From: Peptoniphilus gorbachii
GTDB lineage: Bacteria; Bacillota; Clostridia; Tissierellales; Peptoniphilaceae
Direction of reading: 5' to 3'
Assembly (NCBI RefSeq): GCF_016908115.1
Contig: NZ_JAFBDH010000005.1
Location: 62,001-126,000 of the forward strand
DNA: 64,000 bases
This document shows positions 26,437 through 36,280 of the stretch, piece after piece (position 1 is the first letter of the stretch; the number at the start of each line of letters is the position of its first letter). The translations under genes and the position numbers were made by a program. A model generated the notes under the pieces. It was not told the origin of the DNA. It ran no database searches and was given only the letters and a program-made list of their open reading frames with translations.

Positions 26437-27453
26437 TTGAAATACGAATTAAGATATGAAGAAATTTATGAAATGATAAAAAAGGGAAAAAAAATAAGCT
26501 TTGTGGACATGAGAAGTCCCAAAGAATTTAATGACTATAAAATCCCAGGCGCAATAAACCTTCCCATACTTAATGATTATGAGAGAGAAATTGTTGGAAG
26601 GACCTATGTAAAAGAAAGCGTAGATAAGGCAAAGTATCTTGGCATAAATTTTGCCAAGGATAAACTCCCTTCCTTTTATGAAAAAATTATTGAGCTTACA
26701 AAAACTTATGATGAAGTTATCCTCTATTGTTCACGTGGCGGCTATAGGTCTCATGTATTTTTTAGCTTTTTAAGGTCTCTCGGCATAGATGTAAAAAAAT
26801 TAATTGGCGGCTACAAGTCTTACAGAAAATATATTCATGACAATTTAGCTTCTTTAATAAGAGAAAAAGAATTTATAGTTCTCTGTGGCAAAACTGGCGT
26901 TGGAAAAACTGAAATTTTAAATAAATTAAAAAGTGCTTATCCTGTTTTAAATCTTGAAGAACTTGCCAACCACAGAGGCTCAATTTTTGGTGGTATAGGA
27001 CTTACCCAACAGCCTTCACAAAAATATTTTGAGTCTCTTTTATTTGAAGCTTTAGATAATGACAAAAAAATTTTTTTCACTGAAGGAGAAAGCTCAAAAA
27101 TTGGAAATATTCAGCTGCCAAAAATTTTAATTGAAAAAATTTCTTCTGGCAGAAAAATTATTATCGAAGACGAAATTGATAGTCGCATAAAAAGAATTAA
27201 GAGAGACTACAATCTTTCAGATAGAGATGAAATTTATAAATCTCTTCTAGAAATCAAAAAATTTATTTCTTCAGAAAAGGAAAAATTATATTTAGAAAAA
27301 TTCCAGGAGGTCGACTACGATTTTTTAATAAGAGATCTTTTAATAAATTATTATGATCCTCACTACAAAAAAAATTACAGCAAGGATGATTTGCACCTGG
27401 CAAATAATTCTGCTGTAATAAAAAATATTTTAAATTTTAAAAATTCTATTTAA
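26437..27453 (+). CDS. mnmH: tRNA 2-selenouridine synthase (MnmH/SelU)
   Basis: 338 aa. Replaces sulfur with selenium at U34 of tRNAs using selenophosphate, via a geranylated intermediate. N-terminal rhodanese domain with Cys98 in LYCSRGGYRS, then a P-loop domain with GKTGVGKT at 151-158. FVDMRSPKEF and GAINLPI open the rhodanese part. TTG start at 26437 with AAGGGTGAT upstream; the next ATG would cut into the domain. Implies that the cell has selenophosphate synthetase (selD), not seen here. Its 3' end overlaps ung by 8 bp, convergent. Confidence 0.9.
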   Translation: MKYELRYEEIYEMIKKGKKISFVDMRSPKEFNDYKIPGAINLPILNDYEREIVGRTYVKESVDKAKYLGINFAKDKLPSFYEKIIELTKTYDEVILYCSRGGYRSHVFFSFLRSLGIDVKKLIGGYKSYRKYIHDNLASLIREKEFIVLCGKTGVGKTEILNKLKSAYPVLNLEELANHRGSIFGGIGLTQQPSQKYFESLLFEALDNDKKIFFTEGESSKIGNIQLPKILIEKISSGRKIIIEDEIDSRIKRIKRDYNLSDRDEIYKSLLEIKKFISSEKEKLYLEKFQEVDYDFLIRDLLINYYDPHYKKNYSKDDLHLANNSAVIKNILNFKNSI

Positions 27454-28117
27454 CTTCCCAAGAAGGTGGTCTAACTCCTCTTTCTCTTAAAAACTCATTT
27501 GCACGAGAGAAGGGCTTTGAGCCAAAGAAACCTCTATTGGCAGAAAGTGGAGATGGATGCACACCTTCTATAATTAAGTGATTTTTATTATTTATAAATT
27601 TTTTGCGAGCCTTGGCGTGATTGCCCCAAAGTATGTAAACCACAGGCTCTTTTTTTTCGTTTATTTTTTCTATAACTGCGTTGGTAAAAATTTCCCAGCC
27701 AATTTTTGCATGGCTCATAGGTTCATGGGCCCTTACAGTTAAAGTTGTATTTAAAAGCATTATTCCTTCATCTGCCCAAGATTTTAAGTAGCCCGTCTTT
27801 GGTATTGCTAGACCTAGATCAGAATTTAATTCCTTATAAATATTTTGAAGTGAAGGTGGAATCTTCACTCCTTCCTTTACAGAAAAGGCAAGTCCATGAG
27901 CTTGACCAAAATTGTGATAGGGATCCTGACCAAGTATTAAGACCTTTAAGTCTTTGTAAGAAGTGTAGTGAAAGGCATTAAAAATATCTTCTGCCTTGGG
28001 AAAAATTTGATGATGTCTATATTCTTCTATTAAAAGTTTTCTAAGATTTTTGTAATAATCTTTTTCAAATTCTTCTTCCAATATTTCTTGCCAGTCATTT
28101 TTAAAAATTTCTTTCAA
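27446..28117 (-). CDS. ung: uracil-DNA glycosylase, family 1
   Basis: 223 aa. Removes uracil from DNA. Motif A GQDPYH (63-68) with catalytic Asp65, QAHGLAFSV, and motif B HPSPLSANRGFFG near 184. MLLNTTLTVRAHEPMSHAKIGWE is also typical. ATG at 28117, 2 bp after trkA; last gene of a long minus-strand run. Confidence 0.96.
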   Translation of the reverse strand: MKEIFKNDWQEILEEEFEKDYYKNLRKLLIEEYRHHQIFPKAEDIFNAFHYTSYKDLKVLILGQDPYHNFGQAHGLAFSVKEGVKIPPSLQNIYKELNSDLGLAIPKTGYLKSWADEGIMLLNTTLTVRAHEPMSHAKIGWEIFTNAVIEKINEKKEPVVYILWGNHAKARKKFINNKNHLIIEGVHPSPLSANRGFFGSKPFSRANEFLRERGVRPPSWEVK

Positions 28118-28119
28118 AA

Positions 28120-29487
28120 TTACCTCCTGAAAAAATCAAAAATGCTTTTCTTTAGCGTTGGATCAATTAATTCTTCCAAATCTTTTCTACTTTCATTAGT
28201 TGAAAATATTACAAGCCTGTCGCCCTTTTCGATTTTTGTATTTCCTCTAGGAATTACTGCAGAATTATCATATCTAATAATTCCACCAATAATTATTTCT
28301 CTGTGTAAATTAATTTCAGATAATTTTTTTCCAATATAAATAAAATCGTCAGGAATTTTAATTTCATAAACCTGTGCCTTGCCACCAAACATATAATTTA
28401 TTGACACCTTCATGTCGTTGTTAATGGCCTTAATAATTTCATTTGCCACTATAACTTTTGGATCTATAACCCTATAAATTCCCAGGCTCTCTAAAATTGA
28501 GTCGTAATTATTGTCCCCTTGAAGGACAATATTCTTGCTAATGCCGTGACTTCTTGCCATGAGTCCAAGGACTATATTTAATTCGTCTGAATCTGTCATA
28601 GAAATAAAAACTGCATCCTTTGAAATATTTTCATCTTTAAAAATTTTGTCATTTTTCAAACTTTTATTTACAACAAAAGCTCTCGTTAAATTTTTTCTAA
28701 AGTCTTCAAATTTTTCTCTATTAGGCTCAATTATTTTTAAATTAATATTTTCAAGGTTTGAGATAATCCTATTGAAAGTCGCATCCCCTGAAGCAATAAC
28801 TACATCACGCACATCTTCTTTTCCCTTTATTTCAAAGTGAGAATATTTGAAATTTCTTATGTCAGAAGAAAGACCCATGAGATACATATAATCGCCATGT
28901 TTTAAAATGGTTTCTCCATCTGGAACAATTAAATCTCCTTCTCTAAGTATACCAACAACTAAAATTGTGGAAAGAGAGCCAATGTCCTTTATTTTTATAT
29001 TTTCAAATTCTTCGTCCATGTCAATGTAGTGGCCTGTAACTTCAATTTTTCCTTTGCCAAAATAATCCGCCTCATAATAATTTGATGAACCAATTAATTT
29101 CGTGGCAAGTTTTGCAGACTCAAGGCTTCTATTAAAAATATTTACAACATTTGGCAAAGAATTTTTTATAATTCCTATTTCAGAAATATTTTCCATTTCA
29201 TCAAGGCGCAAAATAATTTTAACATTGAGATTTTTAAAAATTGATGCCATTATTAAATTTGTCTTATCGCTATCTGTGGCTATAATTGCGTAATCATATA
29301 CTTCTGAATCAAAATTTAGCATAAAATTTTCATCTAATACATCGCCCTTAATTTTTGTAACAGTATTAGTTATTTTTTCAAAATTTAATTCATCTCTGTC
29401 AATTATATCAATGTCAAATTTTTCAAGGCTTAGTGTATTTGCAATTGTAGATCCAACTTTTCCTGAACCAATAATTAATATTTTCAT
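28120..29487 (-). CDS. trkA: TrkA potassium uptake regulator, copy 1
   Basis: 455 aa made of two RCK units (TrkA-N plus TrkA-C each). The first Rossmann motif is IIGSGKVGSTIA; the second unit (about 225 onward) lacks a clear glycine motif (VIASGDATFNRI), so only the first half is likely to bind NAD well. Gates TrkH on the cytoplasmic side. ATG overlaps the trkH stop by one base. Confidence 0.9.
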   Translation of the reverse strand: MKILIIGSGKVGSTIANTLSLEKFDIDIIDRDELNFEKITNTVTKIKGDVLDENFMLNFDSEVYDYAIIATDSDKTNLIMASIFKNLNVKIILRLDEMENISEIGIIKNSLPNVVNIFNRSLESAKLATKLIGSSNYYEADYFGKGKIEVTGHYIDMDEEFENIKIKDIGSLSTILVVGILREGDLIVPDGETILKHGDYMYLMGLSSDIRNFKYSHFEIKGKEDVRDVVIASGDATFNRIISNLENINLKIIEPNREKFEDFRKNLTRAFVVNKSLKNDKIFKDENISKDAVFISMTDSDELNIVLGLMARSHGISKNIVLQGDNNYDSILESLGIYRVIDPKVIVANEIIKAINNDMKVSINYMFGGKAQVYEIKIPDDFIYIGKKLSEINLHREIIIGGIIRYDNSAVIPRGNTKIEKGDRLVIFSTNESRKDLEELIDPTLKKSIFDFFRR

Positions 29488-30941
29488 TATAGTCTTATAA
29501 TATCCTTTCTTCGTCTGTTCTTTGAGAATAAGGCAAGAATTGTGAAAAATTCAAGCCTTCCAAGTAACATTAAGACACTAAAATATAGTTTAAAAAAGTC
29601 ACTATAAAAAGCAAAATTTTTTGTTGGCCCAATTTCTCCAAAGCCTGGTCCAACATTTGATAGTGTTGTTGCCACAGAAGAAAATCCTGTTATTACATCT
29701 ACTCCTGAAAGTGTGACTATGCCAGTAGAAACTATTGCCAATATAAAATAAGTTCCAAGATAGGCATTTATGCCAAGGACAACTTCATCAGACAAAGTTT
29801 TTCCATCAGCAATTATTGGGAGAACTGCCTTTGGATGTGTTGCTTTTTTCATTTCTCTTTTTATTAACTTTAATAAAATTGAAATTCTCGTAATTTTAAT
29901 TCCACCGCCAGTTGAACCTGCACAGCCTCCAAAAATCATGAGTATCAATAAAATAAATTTTGAAAAACTTGGCCATAAGTCATAATCTGCATTGGCAAAA
30001 CCAGATGTTGATGATATTGAGGTAACTTGAAAGGCTGAATCTCTAAAGGCCAACAAAAGTGTAGGATAACCCTTGGAATATAAATCAAGGGTAATAAAAA
30101 TAATGGCAGCAAGTGTTATAAAAATCCAAAGTTTTAACTCATCATTTTGCAAAACTTCTTTAAACTTTTTTCTAGAAATAAGTGAATAAATTGTAAAATT
30201 TGTGGCACTTAAAAACATAAAAAAGGCAAGTATAAAGTGAACTGCATTGCCCTTATAAGACATAAAGGAGTCGTTATAAGATGAGAATCCTCCAGTTCCA
30301 AGGACACCAAAAGTATGAACAAAGGAATCAAAAACTGGCATACCTGCAATTTTTAAACATAAGAAAAGTGCAGCCGATAAAATAATATAAATTATGTAAA
30401 GTCTTTTAGATGATTGAGATATTGTGGACTCAATTTTTCCTGCAACAGGTCCCGGTGATTCTGCCTTAAAAATTTGAAAACCACCGACTCCAAGTTTTGG
30501 AAGAAGTCCTACTGTAAAGACAAGTATTCCCATTCCTCCAATCCAGTGAGTAATAGATCTCCAAAGTATTACTGACCTAGGGTAAGATTCTATGCCAGAG
30601 ATAACTGTTGCACCAGTTGTAGTAAAACCAGATACAATTTCAAAAAATGAATCGACATAAGTCATTTTAGCCGCTATAAAAAGTGGAAGTGCTCCAACTA
30701 AGGAAACTAATATCCATGATGCTGTTACTATTAAAATTCCATCTCTTGGTGATAGGGATTTTTTTTCTACCTTTAAATTAATTAAAATTAATCCCAAAAA
30801 TATAGCCAGGGCCATGGGAATATAAAATCCAGAGGCACTTCCATCCTTTTCTACTAAGCTAAGTATTAGAGATGGAGCCATAAATGCAGTTTCAATTAAT
30901 AAAATAAAACCAAGGATTTTTGAAATAAGTTTATAATTCAT
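29487..30941 (-). CDS. trkH: TrkH/KtrB-family potassium channel subunit
   Basis: 484 aa integral membrane protein with four M1-P-M2 repeats. Selectivity-filter regions are visible: SGFTTTGATVI, VLGTGGFSSYN, SISSTSGFANAD and TTLSNVGPGFG. The gate-region glycine-rich loop GGCAGSTGGGIKITR is present. Takes up K+ with TrkA. Overlaps the upstream trkA by 11 bp and the downstream trkA by 1 bp. Confidence 0.93.
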   Translation of the reverse strand: MNYKLISKILGFILLIETAFMAPSLILSLVEKDGSASGFYIPMALAIFLGLILINLKVEKKSLSPRDGILIVTASWILVSLVGALPLFIAAKMTYVDSFFEIVSGFTTTGATVISGIESYPRSVILWRSITHWIGGMGILVFTVGLLPKLGVGGFQIFKAESPGPVAGKIESTISQSSKRLYIIYIILSAALFLCLKIAGMPVFDSFVHTFGVLGTGGFSSYNDSFMSYKGNAVHFILAFFMFLSATNFTIYSLISRKKFKEVLQNDELKLWIFITLAAIIFITLDLYSKGYPTLLLAFRDSAFQVTSISSTSGFANADYDLWPSFSKFILLILMIFGGCAGSTGGGIKITRISILLKLIKREMKKATHPKAVLPIIADGKTLSDEVVLGINAYLGTYFILAIVSTGIVTLSGVDVITGFSSVATTLSNVGPGFGEIGPTKNFAFYSDFFKLYFSVLMLLGRLEFFTILALFSKNRRRKDIIRL

Positions 30942-32331
30942 CTACTCTTCCTCTATTCTTAAAAGAATTTAGTGCATACTTAAATTTCCCTTCTGAAGAG
31001 AAAATCTTTTGCATCTTTGGTGCAACTTGATGCATTGCAAATAAAATAATTCTGTCTCCTGCTTCTAGCACAGTTTTTCCATTTGGAACTAACATTTCAT
31101 TTTTTCTTATTACTGCAATAATTAAAATTCCCTCTGGAAGATTTAAATTTTCAAGAGCTTTGCCACAAACTAATTGTCTTGCCCTTATAATTAATTCTAA
31201 ACATTCAACTTGTCCATTTAATAAAAGATGAAGTGAAAGAGAAGACTTGCCCCTGATTTCCTTTAACATTTCTGCAGCTGTTATATAAGCAGTGTTAAAA
31301 ACTGCGTCTATATCTAATTTGTCTAAGATTTTGTCATAATTTGTTCTAGAAATTTTTGCAACAGATTTATAAATTCCAGTTTGTTTTGCCACAAGACTCA
31401 TTAATAAATTTGCTTCGTCAATGCCTGTTGCAGCTACAAAAGCATCATAAGTATGAACCATTTCTTCTTCAAGTATGGCAATATCTGTTCCGTCGCCATT
31501 TATTATTTCTGCACCTGGAACCATTTCCTTTAACTCTAGACATCTCTCTCTATTTATTTCAACTATTGTAACTCGAATATTTTCCTTTAATAAAAGCATG
31601 GCTAGGTAAAGGCCAGTCTTTCCTCCGCCTAAAATCATTGTGCTTCTAAGAGCTTTTGTCTTATTTACACCAGTGTGCTCTTTGTCAAAAATTTCTATAT
31701 TTTCTGATTTTCCTGCCAAAATTATTACGTCATTTTCCTCAAGAACTGTACTTCCATTTGGAATAATTGCATCTCCACTTCTTGAAATTGCTGAAATAAG
31801 TAAGTCGTTAATATTTTCAATGTCCATAATTCTCTTGCCAATAAAGTTTGGATCATTTCCTATATTAAACTCAACAAGAGAAACTTTTCCACCAGCAAAT
31901 TCATCGGAGTAAAGTTGATATCTTTTCATTAAATATTTTACAATTGATCTTGCAGTGGCATTGTCTGGATTTATAATTTTATCTATTTCAAGTTCTTCAG
32001 AAATAAAATCTAAATGCTTTCTATATTCAGGGTCTCTGACTCTGGCTATGGCATATTTAGCACCAAGTTTTTTTGAAATTGTGCAAACTATTACATTAGC
32101 CTCGTCATTAGTAGTAGTTGCAATTACATAATCAAAAAGAGATATGTCAAGCTCTTCTAAAACGCCAAAATCAAGGGCATTTGCACAAATACTAAGGACA
32201 TCTAGTGAATTTGAAATATATTCAATTACGTCTTCATTATTATCTACTACAGTTACTTCATAATCTTCATCTATAAGTGAAGCTGCAAGTCTATAGCCTA
32301 ATTTTCCAGCGCCAACAACTAAAGCCTTCAT
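30931..32331 (-). CDS. trkA: TrkA potassium uptake regulator, copy 2
   Basis: 466 aa with two full RCK units, each with a glycine motif: VVGAGKLGYRLA at the N-terminus and ILGGGKTGLYLA near 235; the first also shows VVDNNEDV, the NAD-binding acidic end. It keeps both nucleotide sites, unlike copy 1, so the two may differ in ligand response. ATG at 32331; the gene is 8 bp after the CDF gene. Confidence 0.92.
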   Translation of the reverse strand: MKALVVGAGKLGYRLAASLIDEDYEVTVVDNNEDVIEYISNSLDVLSICANALDFGVLEELDISLFDYVIATTTNDEANVIVCTISKKLGAKYAIARVRDPEYRKHLDFISEELEIDKIINPDNATARSIVKYLMKRYQLYSDEFAGGKVSLVEFNIGNDPNFIGKRIMDIENINDLLISAISRSGDAIIPNGSTVLEENDVIILAGKSENIEIFDKEHTGVNKTKALRSTMILGGGKTGLYLAMLLLKENIRVTIVEINRERCLELKEMVPGAEIINGDGTDIAILEEEMVHTYDAFVAATGIDEANLLMSLVAKQTGIYKSVAKISRTNYDKILDKLDIDAVFNTAYITAAEMLKEIRGKSSLSLHLLLNGQVECLELIIRARQLVCGKALENLNLPEGILIIAVIRKNEMLVPNGKTVLEAGDRIILFAMHQVAPKMQKIFSSEGKFKYALNSFKNRGRVDEL

Positions 32332-32339
32332 ATTTCCTC

Positions 32340-33488
32340 CTAAAAAATTGCATCAAGAATTATTTCAAAGTCATAATCTTCATAAATTGCTTTTAATTTA
32401 TTGCAAAGTTCTTCTTTCAATTGCTCCTTTTCCTTTAAAGTAGATACGGCATCGGCATTATAATCAATGTCGATATAAATTTTCTTATCTTCAAGCACTA
32501 TATCGTGGAAAGAATATATATTTAAACTTTCTCTAATAATTTTTTTGAGATTTTTTGAAACTGATCTAATAATATCAGAACTAGAGCCCAGTGGGTCAGC
32601 GTGAATTATTAGTTTGATTCCCAAAAGTTCAGATACTTCCCTTTCTACCTTATCGACTATATTATGTGCCTCTTCCAGGGTCAAATTGTAATCAAGAGTC
32701 GCATCAATTAATACGATAATATTATCTGGGCCAAAATCTGTCACCATCATATTGTGCACATTTGAGATTCCGTCATATGTTGAAACTTTTGACTTTATCT
32801 CGTGCTTAGTTTCTTCCGTTAAACCTCTTCCAAGTATAATTGAAATAGTTTCATAGATTAAAGATATTGCAGTATATAAAATAAATAGGGCAACTAAAAC
32901 TCCTACATATCCATCTAAAATTTTACCAGTGAATTTTTCTATTATTATAGAAATAATTACAACAGCTGTTATAAGTGTATCACTAAGAGAATCTTTCTCC
33001 TGAGCCTTTAAGGTAGTTGAGTCAATTTTTCTTGCCACATGAGAATAAAGTGATGCCTGCCAAAACTTTATAAAAATAGTAATTATCAAAATTACTATAG
33101 TAGAACTTGGATAAGTTATTTTAACTGGATTCAAAATTTTTCCAACAGAAGTTCTTAAAAACTGAAATCCAAGGCTAAGGACGATTCCACTTACTACAAG
33201 GGAAATTAAATATTCCAGTCTTCCATGACCATAGGGGTGGTCTCTATCCCTTGGCTTTGAGGCAAGTTTTATTCCAAAAATTGAAATAATTGAACTGACA
33301 CAATCTGTAATGTTATTAACAGCATCAGACAAAATTGAAATTGAGCCAGTAAAAGTATATAAAATTACTTTTAAAAGGGCTACCAATATATTTGATATAA
33401 GACCAAGAAAAGAAGTCTCCTTGGAAATTTTTGCCCTATCATAGCCATAGGCATTATGACTCCTTTTTAAAATTAGTTTCCAGAACAT
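32340..33488 (-). CDS. cation diffusion facilitator family metal exporter
   Basis: 382 aa. Six membrane helices; the TM2 metal-site region reads SDAVNNITD (54-62) and TM5 carries DSLSDTLITAVV; KPRDRDHPYGHGRLEYL is the conserved loop after TM2-3. A cytoplasmic domain follows, extended with an extra C-terminal segment. The N-rich TM2 site is often seen in Mn/Fe-type members, but the metal is not certain. First gene of the CDF-trkA-trkH-trkA-ung run; ATG at 33488 after GGAGG, with a TATAAT about 65 bp upstream. Confidence 0.88.
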   Translation of the reverse strand: MFWKLILKRSHNAYGYDRAKISKETSFLGLISNILVALLKVILYTFTGSISILSDAVNNITDCVSSIISIFGIKLASKPRDRDHPYGHGRLEYLISLVVSGIVLSLGFQFLRTSVGKILNPVKITYPSSTIVILIITIFIKFWQASLYSHVARKIDSTTLKAQEKDSLSDTLITAVVIISIIIEKFTGKILDGYVGVLVALFILYTAISLIYETISIILGRGLTEETKHEIKSKVSTYDGISNVHNMMVTDFGPDNIIVLIDATLDYNLTLEEAHNIVDKVEREVSELLGIKLIIHADPLGSSSDIIRSVSKNLKKIIRESLNIYSFHDIVLEDKKIYIDIDYNADAVSTLKEKEQLKEELCNKLKAIYEDYDFEIILDAIF

Positions 33489-33650
33489 TTATCCTCCATA
33501 AATAAAAATAGGCTATCAGCCCATCTTTATAAGATTTATTTTAGTTATAATCATTATAACACTAGAATATTAGTAATAAAAGGACAAGAAGCTATTTAGC
33601 CATTTATAAACTATTTATTATTATACAAGGCAATAAAATATTTATCTTCA

Positions 33651-33683
33651 TAAAAAATGTACCAAATAAATATTTGGTACATT
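33651..33683 (-). terminator. terminator of proC-DJ-1 unit
   Basis: AATGTACCAAATA and TATTTGGTACATT arms with a 2-nt loop; T run on the minus strand. Confidence 0.8.
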
Positions 33684-33714
33684 AAAAGTTTTTTATTTTA
33701 TGAAAATTTTTTAA

Positions 33715-34281
33715 TTAAATAAATTTTTTTAGTTTAGGAAGAAGTAATCCATCTGCAACTTCTTCAGCTTTTTCCTTTGAAATTAAAACTTCTACTAGTT
33801 TTACTCCAAGTAAGATAGCAAGAGCAGGACCCATGCCTGTAATAATATTATCATCAATTACAACAGCTTCATCTAGTGGATTATTTACTTTAAGTCTATT
33901 TTCAACTCCTGGATAACAAGTGAATTTGCCATCTTTTAAAACTCCAGCAGCATCAAGAACTTGTGGACCAGCACAAATAGTTGCAATTTTTTTCTCATCA
34001 TCGTTAAATAAATTTACACATTCAAGGACTTTTTTATCCTTCATTAAATTTGTTGCGCCAGGTTGTCCTCCTGGAATATACATTGCCCTATAGTCTTCAA
34101 TATTAATTTCATTAAAAGTTTTGTCAGCAAGAACTTTTACATCGTGAGCTCCTCTAACTTCATTTCTATCAGTTATTGAAACTGTTTCAACTAAAAGGCC
34201 AGCTCTCCTGATTACATCAACAACAGTTAGTGCTTCAATTTCTTCAAAACCATCTGCCAAAAATACTAATAAATCTTTCAT
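33715..34281 (-). CDS. DJ-1/PfpI-family protein
   Basis: 188 aa. Glu16 (GFEEIEA) and Cys103 (ATICAGPQVL) correspond to the conserved Glu-Cys pair of DJ-1/YajL; YIPGGQPGATNL and ITGMGPALA complete the fold. Such proteins act on methylglyoxal-type damage or as redox chaperones. It starts 9 bp after proC. Confidence 0.92.
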   Translation of the reverse strand: MKDLLVFLADGFEEIEALTVVDVIRRAGLLVETVSITDRNEVRGAHDVKVLADKTFNEINIEDYRAMYIPGGQPGATNLMKDKKVLECVNLFNDDEKKIATICAGPQVLDAAGVLKDGKFTCYPGVENRLKVNNPLDEAVVIDDNIITGMGPALAILLGVKLVEVLISKEKAEEVADGLLLPKLKKFI

Positions 34282-34290
34282 ATTGACCTC

Positions 34291-35055
34291 CTATTTATTC
34301 ATTATTGAATCAACTGCATTTATAATTGCAGCTCTGAAACCATCTCTTTCTAAAGATTTTAATCCCTTAATTGTTGTGCCAGCAGGTGTAGTAACTTGAT
34401 CCTTTAGTTCTCCTGGATGAAGACCAGATTCTCTTACCATTTTTGCAGATCCTGCCACTGCTTGTGAAATTACTCTATAAGCTAGGTCTCTTTTCATGCC
34501 ATAAGAAACTGCTACATCTGCAGCTGCTTCAATATACATATAAACATAAGCAGGCATGCAACCACTTACAGCTTCATAAATTTTTATATTTTTTTCTTCT
34601 ACAATTTCAGTTTCGCCAAAGGAAGATAAAATTTTTCTAAGTTCCTCTAATTCACCCTCTGAAATATTTTCTCCAGGACAAATTCCCGTCATTGAAGATA
34701 AAATTTTTGCTGGCGTATTTGGCATAGCCATTAAAAGTTTTTTGCCTGGAAGTTTTTCTTCTAACTTTTTTAAATCATAGCTTGATGTAACTGAAATTAT
34801 AATTTGATTCTTAACAGCTTCTTTAATTTTATCAAGCACTTCATCATAAACATAAGGCTTAACTGTTAGAATTACTGCATCAGCATTTTTCACTACATCA
34901 ACTTCTGAGTCCATTATTTTTGCCTTTTCAAAATCCTTAAAGGCCTCTCTCTTTTCCAAATTTCTGTCGTAGAGAAAAGTTTCTATATTATTATTTAAAA
35001 GACCATGTGCCATGGCAGAACCCATATTGCCAAGGCCTATTATTCCCATCTTCAT
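34291..35055 (-). CDS. proC: pyrroline-5-carboxylate reductase
   Basis: 254 aa. Last step of proline synthesis, NAD(P)H-dependent. N-terminal GIIGLGNMGSAMAHGLL, VILTVKPYVYDEVL, MAMPNTPAKI and the C-terminal signature HPGELKDQVTTPAGTTIKGL are present. ATG at 35055, 7 nt after AGGAG. No proA/proB nearby. Confidence 0.95.
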   Translation of the reverse strand: MKMGIIGLGNMGSAMAHGLLNNNIETFLYDRNLEKREAFKDFEKAKIMDSEVDVVKNADAVILTVKPYVYDEVLDKIKEAVKNQIIISVTSSYDLKKLEEKLPGKKLLMAMPNTPAKILSSMTGICPGENISEGELEELRKILSSFGETEIVEEKNIKIYEAVSGCMPAYVYMYIEAAADVAVSYGMKRDLAYRVISQAVAGSAKMVRESGLHPGELKDQVTTPAGTTIKGLKSLERDGFRAAIINAVDSIMNK

Positions 35056-35087
35056 CACATCACTCCTTAACTAGATTATACACGATA

Positions 35088-35117
35088 TTACTTAATTTTC
35101 CATATGTGTGCTATAAT
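35088..35117 (+). promoter_or_regulatory. promoter of the chromate transporter pair
   Basis: TTACTT (35088-35093), 18-bp spacer, TATAAT (35112-35117), just 15 bp before the start codon, so the leader is very short. Confidence 0.55.
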
Positions 35118-35132
35118 TATTGTGGTGATTTA

Positions 35133-35693
35133 ATGAAAAATATTTCTTTTATAAAATTATTTTTAACATTTTTTAAAATAAATGCCATAACCTTTGGAGG
35201 TGGCTACACAATTGTGCCTGTCATAAAAGATATTTTCGTCTCTGACTTAGAACTTATTGACGAGGATGAAATGATGGATATAGTTGCCATTTCACAAGGT
35301 GGACCTGGTGCCATGGCAATATCTTGTTCAGTTTTAACTGGTTACTACCTAAAGGGACCTCTAGGTGCAATAACTTGTCTTGTTGCATCATCACTACCCT
35401 GTCTAATAATTTTATCTGTGATTTCAAATTTTTATCAAGAGTTTAAAAGCAATTTTTTTATAAATTCTGCCCTTGAAGGCATAAGTGGAATAATTTCTGC
35501 AGTTTTATTTATAACAGTTTTTCGCATGGGAATTTCTTCCTACAAAAAAAATCCAAGATTTAGTGCAGTTATGATTATTTTAGTCTTCTTAGTTGCCTTC
35601 TTCACAAACATAAATACAGGACTTATTATTTTATTCTGCGCCCTTGCAGGAATTTCTTATTTTAGTGTAATGGAGAGATATAAAAATGCTTAA
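35133..35693 (+). CDS. chrA: chromate transporter family protein, N-terminal-type half
   Basis: 186 aa, about six membrane segments. Carries the repeat motif of the CHR family: ITFGGGYTIVPVIKDI followed by DIVAISQGGPGAMAISCS. Short CHR proteins work in pairs encoded next to each other. True substrate is unclear in anaerobes; the family name comes from chromate efflux. ATG at 35133 after GTGGTGAT; the long in-frame extension back to 35007 overlaps proC. Confidence 0.88.
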   Translation: MKNISFIKLFLTFFKINAITFGGGYTIVPVIKDIFVSDLELIDEDEMMDIVAISQGGPGAMAISCSVLTGYYLKGPLGAITCLVASSLPCLIILSVISNFYQEFKSNFFINSALEGISGIISAVLFITVFRMGISSYKKNPRFSAVMIILVFLVAFFTNINTGLIILFCALAGISYFSVMERYKNA

Positions 35694-36243
35694 TTTATTT
35701 TTAATTTTCTTTAAAATCGGATGCTTTGCCTTTGGTGGCGGCTACGCAGTAATCCCTCTTATATCAAAATATGTTGTGGAAGAAAATGCCTGGATATCCA
35801 CTAAAGAATTTATAGATTTAATTTCAATTTCTCAAATGACTCCAGGACCCATTGCCATAAATTCTGCGACCTTTGTTGGACAAAGTGTAAGCGGAATTAT
35901 AGGATCTATTGTTGCAACAACAGGTCTTGTCCTTCCTCAATTTATTCTCATGATGATTTTGGGCTACTTTTTATTTAGCAAAAATAAAAAATTTAAAATT
36001 ATGGACTACTCCCTTCTTGGTATAAAGGCAGGAGTTGTGTCACTAATTTTTATAACTACTTTAAAATTATTTCAGTCATCAGTATTTCCAGAAGGTTTTA
36101 AACTTGATGGCATGAGCCTTGCCGCCCTAATTTCCTTTGTTCTTGGTTTTCTTTTATACCTAAAAAAAATAGACCTATTTAAATTAATAGGCCTCGGTGC
36201 AGTCATTGGCATCGCCGTCAATCTTCTACAAAATTATATATAA
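35686..36243 (+). CDS. chrA: chromate transporter family protein, C-terminal-type half
   Basis: 185 aa, homologous to the gene before it: FAFGGGYAVIPLISKYVV and DLISISQMTPGPIAINSATFVG. Overlaps it by 8 bp. The two probably fold as an inverted pair, equal to one long ChrA. Confidence 0.88.
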   Translation: MLNLFLIFFKIGCFAFGGGYAVIPLISKYVVEENAWISTKEFIDLISISQMTPGPIAINSATFVGQSVSGIIGSIVATTGLVLPQFILMMILGYFLFSKNKKFKIMDYSLLGIKAGVVSLIFITTLKLFQSSVFPEGFKLDGMSLAALISFVLGFLLYLKKIDLFKLIGLGAVIGIAVNLLQNYI

Positions 36244-36247
36244 GATT

Positions 36248-36280
36248 AATCCTCCTTAGTAATTTAAGGAGGATTTTTTT
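36248..36280 (+). terminator. terminator of the chromate transporter pair
   Basis: AATCCTCCTTA...TAAGGAGGATT followed by T7. Confidence 0.85.

Noticed and set aside
33505-33525. GGGCTGATAGCC hairpin before the CDF gene as a metal riboswitch
   Set aside because: Too short and without the conserved loops of the manganese riboswitch; at most a weak hairpin in the leader.
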